A DNA stretch of 64,000 nt from Paramarasmius palmivorus (lineage: Eukaryota; Basidiomycota; Agaricomycetes; Agaricales; Marasmiaceae), in contig JAYKXP010000033.1 in the NCBI GenBank assembly GCA_037176845.1, forward strand, positions 1-64,000, written 5' to 3'. The first letter of the stretch is position 1, and each line of letters starts with the position of its first letter. Both the position numbers and the translations under genes were made by a program. The notes under the pieces are model-generated. The model did no database searches. It was not told the DNA's origin and saw only the letters and a list, made by a program, of their open reading frames with translations. Positions 59,090 through 64,000 of the stretch are shown piece after piece.

Positions 59090-61859
59090 CTAGTTCAACG
59101 CCAACGACGCAGAGACCTCCATCTCATGTCTAAGCTGACCACTAATAACAACAGGCTCGTCCGACTGATGAGTGTATACTCTCAACCCCAGGAAGATTGA
59201 ATCGTCCTCTGAAACCGGTAAGACATCCCGCTTGGGATCCTCTTCTTCCTCTTCTTCTACGCCACCTTCCTCCTTCTCTGCATCCACAGCGCCAGTGAGA
59301 AGAGTCTCTTCTTTCGTCTCGATGATCTCCCCGCTAGCGAGTTTTTTCGTGACGGTAACAATGACCTTTTCGGTCAAAGTGGTAGTCGTAGTGATTGAAC
59401 CGTCCTCGTGATGAACTGTCGTCGTCGTCTCTTCCTTCTTTCTCTCCTCCTCGGCTTCCTTGTGCCTCTTCGCTTCTTCTTCAGCTTCCTTGGCTTTAGC
59501 CTCCGCTTCGCGCTCTGCCTGCTTGGCTTTGGCTATGCCCAAAGCCTTTTTCTCTAGCTCAGAAAGATCTTGCCCAGCGAGAATGTCAATAGGCATCGGG
59601 AGGTTTGGAGCTTCGGCTCTGTATTTTGGGAATAAGAATACGCAAAGGTGGAGCAGAGTTGATGTCACTCACTCAGCATGGAAATCTGGGGTGATGAAAT
59701 GAACAAGCGAATCGGAGAACTACTCAAGAAGAACGTACTGGAAGCAATGGATTGACTTTTGGCGCGCTCAGTCAATACCCGGGCCAATGTTCTCTGGTCT
59801 GCATTTGCTGCTATCGCTTGATAGTAGCCCTTCCAAAAACGATGAGGTATATGGCAGTGGGAGAGCGCTTGAACTTACTGATTCGCGATAAACACGACGA
59901 TCTAACCTAACCTAGTCCAAACAGTCAGCTAAGCCCATCATGTATGCCATTGGGGCCGAAGCTTACATGAACGACGTATTCTCCAGCTACAAGACTTTCT
60001 ACCTCCAAGTTCACGCTTCTTGCATACAATCTAGAAGTAGAAGACTGTGCAATGTAGTCTTTTTCGCCTTTCTTGTACAGAATGAAATCGAAAGTCCAGT
60101 GACAGCGGCCTGATATCTCATTGAAGAACCGATCGTCTAGCTGGGATAGAACGATGACGGCGGGAGAGGTTTTTGGGATCGTGAAGGTAACTAAAACCTG
60201 GCTCAGTACGCTTCGGGAGTCGTTGAGAGAGGGGCTCACAAGAGACATCGCCATAGGTCCATGCGCATGGCAATGGTCGCGCTGTGACATGGAGCCATTG
60301 GCTTGACCTGGAGTCAAAGGTCAATACCGCTGTCCCGGTCAGCGTGGAAATGTCACGCACATCACCCAGGAAGAATCAAAGAGTATTGTTCGGTCAATCT
60401 GGTCCCAGCAATCAAGGAAATCCTTGTCTATGCAATTATAATCAGATCTCTTTGTAAAAAGACAGTATCCGTGAACTCACATTCCATGACGAACTGACCG
60501 TCGTCTCCGAACACATGGCCAAGCTCAGGTAAAGCATCTAACCATTCTTTAGTCCACTCCTTTGAGCCATCACTCCACCGGCCAGTCCATTCAGAGCCGC
60601 CCCAAGGGTTGCGAATGATGACGAATCGCTTTCCGTTGTGCTCGACGGCTTTGAGCACAGAGTAAGAGTGGTTTCCGATGAGACCGCTGATTTGAGCATT
60701 GTAATCTCCGCTGCGTGTTCCGTCCAGGGTTTGGTAGGCGCATCCGAAAAGACGATCGACATTAGCTTTAAGAAGTTCCTCTGTCCAGAACTTGTCGGTA
60801 TCGAAGATGTCCTGGGTTATAGGTGTCATGAACCGAAGGTCAAGAACGGTGGAAATGGACATACGTTTGTTGGAATGAACGTCGAAACGCCTCTGATAAA
60901 AAAATCATCCATGAGTATTGAGTATAACAAGCGAAAGCGGGCACATAGCCACGAACGTACCCAGTCAGATCTTCGATAGCCTCGCATTCCTCGCCGCCTG
61001 ACAAGGCTGCATAGCACCCATGGAGCTTGGCATATGCTTTCTCAATCAAAGGTACCCAGGTCTCTCCCTGGGTGCCTGATTTCGCAAAGTACAGGCCCTT
61101 TCCATTCTTCCTAGCGGATTCGTTGTAACGCTCCTTATCGTGATGGTACAGTTGCTTCTCAGCATACGAGAGTTCTTCGAATTTCGGAATGTTGGTGTAG
61201 AGGAAGCTATGCGGAAGTTAGATGGACGTCTGTGAAGAAAGTTTGTGTGAACGTACTCGTCGATGATGATAGTGACCCAAGATGCATCTCGGAAGAAAAT
61301 GAAACCATACACGCCGATCTGTTCATCTCTCTACGGTGCCGTGAGAATCTTGTTAACATCGAATACGGCGGAACACTCACAGCAACGCAGAACTTCTCGA
61401 CAAGCCCCTCGTAAGTCGACATGGTCGCAAGAGCTGATACGAACCAACAATTGCCTATAGCTCCTTGGACGATATCATTGGAATCAGCACCATCAACAAA
61501 GAACTGAGGATTCTCGAAGATCTGGGTAACACGTCGGACATCCGATGGGGCGTAAGAGATTGTGGTGCTCAGTCCGTGCAGGCACCGATGTCGATCGTTC
61601 TCGAGGTCGAATTCGTGGTCCCTGAAAGCAGCGTCAGTATACTGGAAGGCGGAACGTGCCCACCAAACGCTATGCACCTAAATCGACGATTTTTCGCTCT
61701 GCATTCCTTGGCGATGCGAGCGACCGTTTCTTTACATTCCTCTAGGGCCTTCTCGAATTCGCTGGTGACCAGTAGCCCAGCTGTATCAGCTCGCTGTTTA
61801 TATGAGGCTTGATCAGGTGCGGCTGTATCGCTGTGCTTGAAGAGGTTGAAGAGGGCCAT
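59090..61859 (-). CDS. Calpain-like cysteine protease
   Basis: Multi-exon minus-strand gene; start MALFNLFKHSDTAAPDQAS. The catalytic domain has PQFFVDGADSNDIVQGAIGN then CWFVSALATM (active Cys), GLIGNHSYSVLKAVE (His) and VIIRNPWGGSEWTGRWSD (Asn), the full calpain triad. Calpains are Ca2+-dependent cytosolic proteases that cleave proteins at limited sites. A C2-like beta domain follows (FTIPKTSPAVIVLSQLDDRF, RSVNLEVESLVAGEYVVH). The C-terminus is a long charged coiled-coil-like segment (AKQAEREAEAKAKEAEEEAK), a Thr tract and a final beta segment (EDDSIFLGLRVYTH). The active-site box has GNCW where GDCW is commonest. Exons appear open; exact boundaries between 59670 and 60350 are less certain. 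Confidence 0.85.
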
Positions 61860-63369
61860 TGTTGTGTGAATAGATTGATTGAAAGAAGGGGAGGATTTAT
61901 AGAACAATGACCTGAACATGAGGCGTCCTACCAGATGTTTGCCGAGCTTCAGCGCTGGCTGTGCTTGATAGACGCCTTTATGTTGTCGACTGCTGGTATC
62001 CAGGGTGTCCTATTATGGTAAATAAACTGGATAAAACTAAAACATGCAAACTCCGACGGAGATACGCTCACCTCATAAGTAGTAGCTTCAACAGTATGTA
62101 GCGCTTTTCACGATATCATGTTGCATTCGGGGTCTCTCTCCAAGAGGACTTCCATGGATGAGCGGAAAGAGGACGCGTCTAATGACAGACGGCGTCTAAG
62201 CTATACAAATGGGAGTCCAATGGAAGCCAGGCACCGGTAAATTATTACTATGAAACGCGCCGCCCAAAGATCTACAACGAGCGCAATTCTAACCCTGTAA
62301 CAAAGGGGATCAGCAATCTCATATCTATCACCTTTCGATGGGAGAAGACTTACTTGAAAGAACCGTGCAGGCAAGTTCCAACAATGGCATCACTTCTCTT
62401 TGCAACTGCCGAGACGAATTCGCTTGTGCAGATCAAGGGATATGTTTTCTTGATCACCTGCTCCATCTACTGTTTATGGACCAATGCTATACTCCGCAAG
62501 AGAACCTTCTCAACATTCTAGTCTCCCCTAGGCAGACTCGATATCGCTCGACAGCTCGCTTGATATGATCAACATTCAGCTCCTTGGCAAGGCCGACTGG
62601 GAACATAGAAAGAGATCAAAAAAGGGGGGATATGGTTGCCGCTCTTCATGGTTCGGGACGGTGTGACTCCAGGGAACGTATACCTCTCCCGTTCCAGCCT
62701 CAACATTCCATGAATCAATACCCTTGACATGCATGAGACAATGGACCCACACACCGATTATTATGTATATTCGCTCGCGCCCATCCAATGTCAAATGTTC
62801 CTAGAAGCTTACCCGAGTGAATTAATTCAGCTTGAAACCCTCGCAAAGTTCAAACTAGCGGACATACCTATGGGCCCACTGCAGAATCCAGGTTCTTTCA
62901 CGCCTTTTCTTTATCCGATGTCACGTCAAATCTATAAAGTGAGAGTCAATGGTTGAGACTTTCTGAGATGTCAAGCAATGCACTGACCGAACTAGCCAAT
63001 CGAAGTGAGCGCCAAACGTTTGAAAGACCTTCATCTGAGTCATATTCGCCCTGCAACGCGTGCATTGTTTGTGGTCGTTGACATGGTGGAAAGGATTCAA
63101 TGGAAACGGAACCGAGCTAAATTTAAAGGTCAAGAAGAACGGTGTCGGCAGACAAACATCGGTGACAACGTCAATCATGTGACCTACCTTCCCACGTCCA
63201 ACGCGTCGCGAAGAGGCGCGCAACGATCTTTCAAAGAGGGTGTCATTATAATTTGATCCAAGTTAACAGGACAGCTGAGGTATGATACTCGAGTATATAG
63301 TATTACAGCTACACAATAAATAAACAAGGCTTCAAGCCGTCCAAATGATGGTCCAAGCCACTACATTAT
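61860..63369. other. 1.5-kb intergenic region, nothing recognised
   Basis: Short ORFs on both strands (62338-62568 plus, 62569-62794 minus, 62729-62956 plus, 62921-63223 minus) show no recognised domain. A short gene is possible, but I cannot support one. Confidence 0.35.
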
Positions 63370-64000
63370 TCACGATGTTGCTGACGTAGCATCATCTTCC
63401 TCGTCATCGTCGCTGTCAATTACATCTTCCGGTCTCCAGCCAGCCTTCCTCAGGGCGGCATCCCAAGGCGATAGGATGTTCTCCGAGTTGGGAATCGGAG
63501 GCACGGCCTTTCCAGCAGGCTTGATGCTCTGCAGCAAGAAATCATGGAGTACATGATTAACCCTACAACAATCAGATTAACAATTTTCATAAGCGTCATA
63601 CATATAAAAACATACTCTTTGCCGTAGTCCGCAACGACGAAATGCGCCGCATGCTTCACCTTCGCTAAGGTTACATCGATACCCGCATCCTTAAAGATCT
63701 TCTCCTGCTCAACAGAATACTCTAGTGGATAGGGTATGTCGTCCAGTCCGTGTACCAGCATCATCTTGACACCCCTCTGAGCGATGCTCTGCAGCGCCTC
63801 CTTGGAATGTGCCTTTCGCTTGGTAAAGAAATCTACTGTCGCAGTGTGGAAGAGATCGAAATTATTTGGACCCCATATCTTCTTGGCAAGCGGCAAAAAT
63901 CGTTTTGCATACGCGTTAGTGAGACTGGTCGTCTTGTTGGAGAATCCGAACTGCATAGCTCCGTAAAGAGCGTCGAGAAGAGCGGCGTCATCGACTTTAG
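63370..64000 (-). CDS. Alpha/beta hydrolase, 3' part only
   Basis: Runs off the right edge; the window holds the C-terminal portion. The reading YAKRFLPLAKKIWGPNNFDL is followed by KMMLVHGLDDIPYPLEYSVE with the likely catalytic acid in GLDD, and by VTLAKVKHAAHFVVADYGKE with the likely catalytic His in AAHF. A short intron (about 63566-63612) joins an acidic tail (DSDDDEEDDATSATS, stop 63370-63372). The nucleophile elbow lies outside the window, so the substrate cannot be guessed. Confidence 0.7.

Noticed and set aside
62338..63223. Short ORFs on both strands as a gene
   Set aside because: No domain and no convincing exon chain.
1..64000. CRISPR arrays, rRNA or tRNA genes, bacterial operons
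   Set aside because: No regularly spaced repeats, no rRNA-like sequence, and no tRNA B-box in a credible context; the DNA is eukaryotic.

Overview
This window is nuclear DNA of a filamentous basidiomycete, most likely an Agaricomycete. The evidence is dense short introns (about 50-60 nt, GT..AG) in almost every gene, a KDZ transposase with a CxC2 cysteine cluster beside a TET/JBP-type dioxygenase, and family forms typical of mushrooms: ferric reductases, type-B carboxylesterases with an extra N-terminal domain, a MYND-finger protein and an NRPS-like A-T-R enzyme. No search was run; all calls come from reading the translations and splice signals.

Layout. (1) About 0.08-14.3 kb looks like one large KDZ-superfamily DNA transposon. 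It carries an apparently intact KDZ transposase, a divergent TET/JBP-like 2OG-Fe(II) dioxygenase broken by in-frame stops, and four accessory genes: a multi-exon KDZ-associated protein, a protein with two RNase H1 N-terminal (viroplasmin-like) domains, a small Cys/Trp-rich protein and a small acidic-tailed protein. Related GGGACTTTGCAAAGTC sequences lie at both ends. (2) 14.3-29.4 kb is gene-poor and AT-rich. It holds a near-perfect 4.93-kb palindromic element with a 7-bp target duplication, a 1.9-kb hAT-like non-autonomous element with an exact 8-bp duplication, a 483-bp hAT-type MITE with an exact 8-bp duplication, and a 274-bp MITE flanked by TA. The 1.9-kb element shares a diverged 1.2-kb segment with the palindrome arms. 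(3) 29.4-32.8 kb encodes a 1,090-residue membrane protein of unknown function. (4) 32.8-37.5 kb holds no gene I can support. (5) 37.5-41.3 kb is an NRPS-like adenylation-thiolation-reductase gene with two apparent reading-frame breaks. (6) 42.7-56.7 kb is a tandem array: three ferric reductases followed by two carboxylesterases. The gaps after reductases 1 and 2 hold orphan copies of the esterase N-terminal domain, which could splice in frame into the next reductase. (7) 56.7-64 kb holds a MYND-finger protein, a calpain-like cysteine protease and the 3' part of an alpha/beta hydrolase, all on the minus strand.

Working together. In the KDZ element the transposase would mobilise the unit. In related elements the TET/JBP enzyme is thought to act on DNA methylation, but here it looks inactivated. 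The reductase/esterase array suggests repeated duplication of a two-gene ferric reductase-secreted esterase unit, possibly linked to extracellular iron acquisition; that role is inference.
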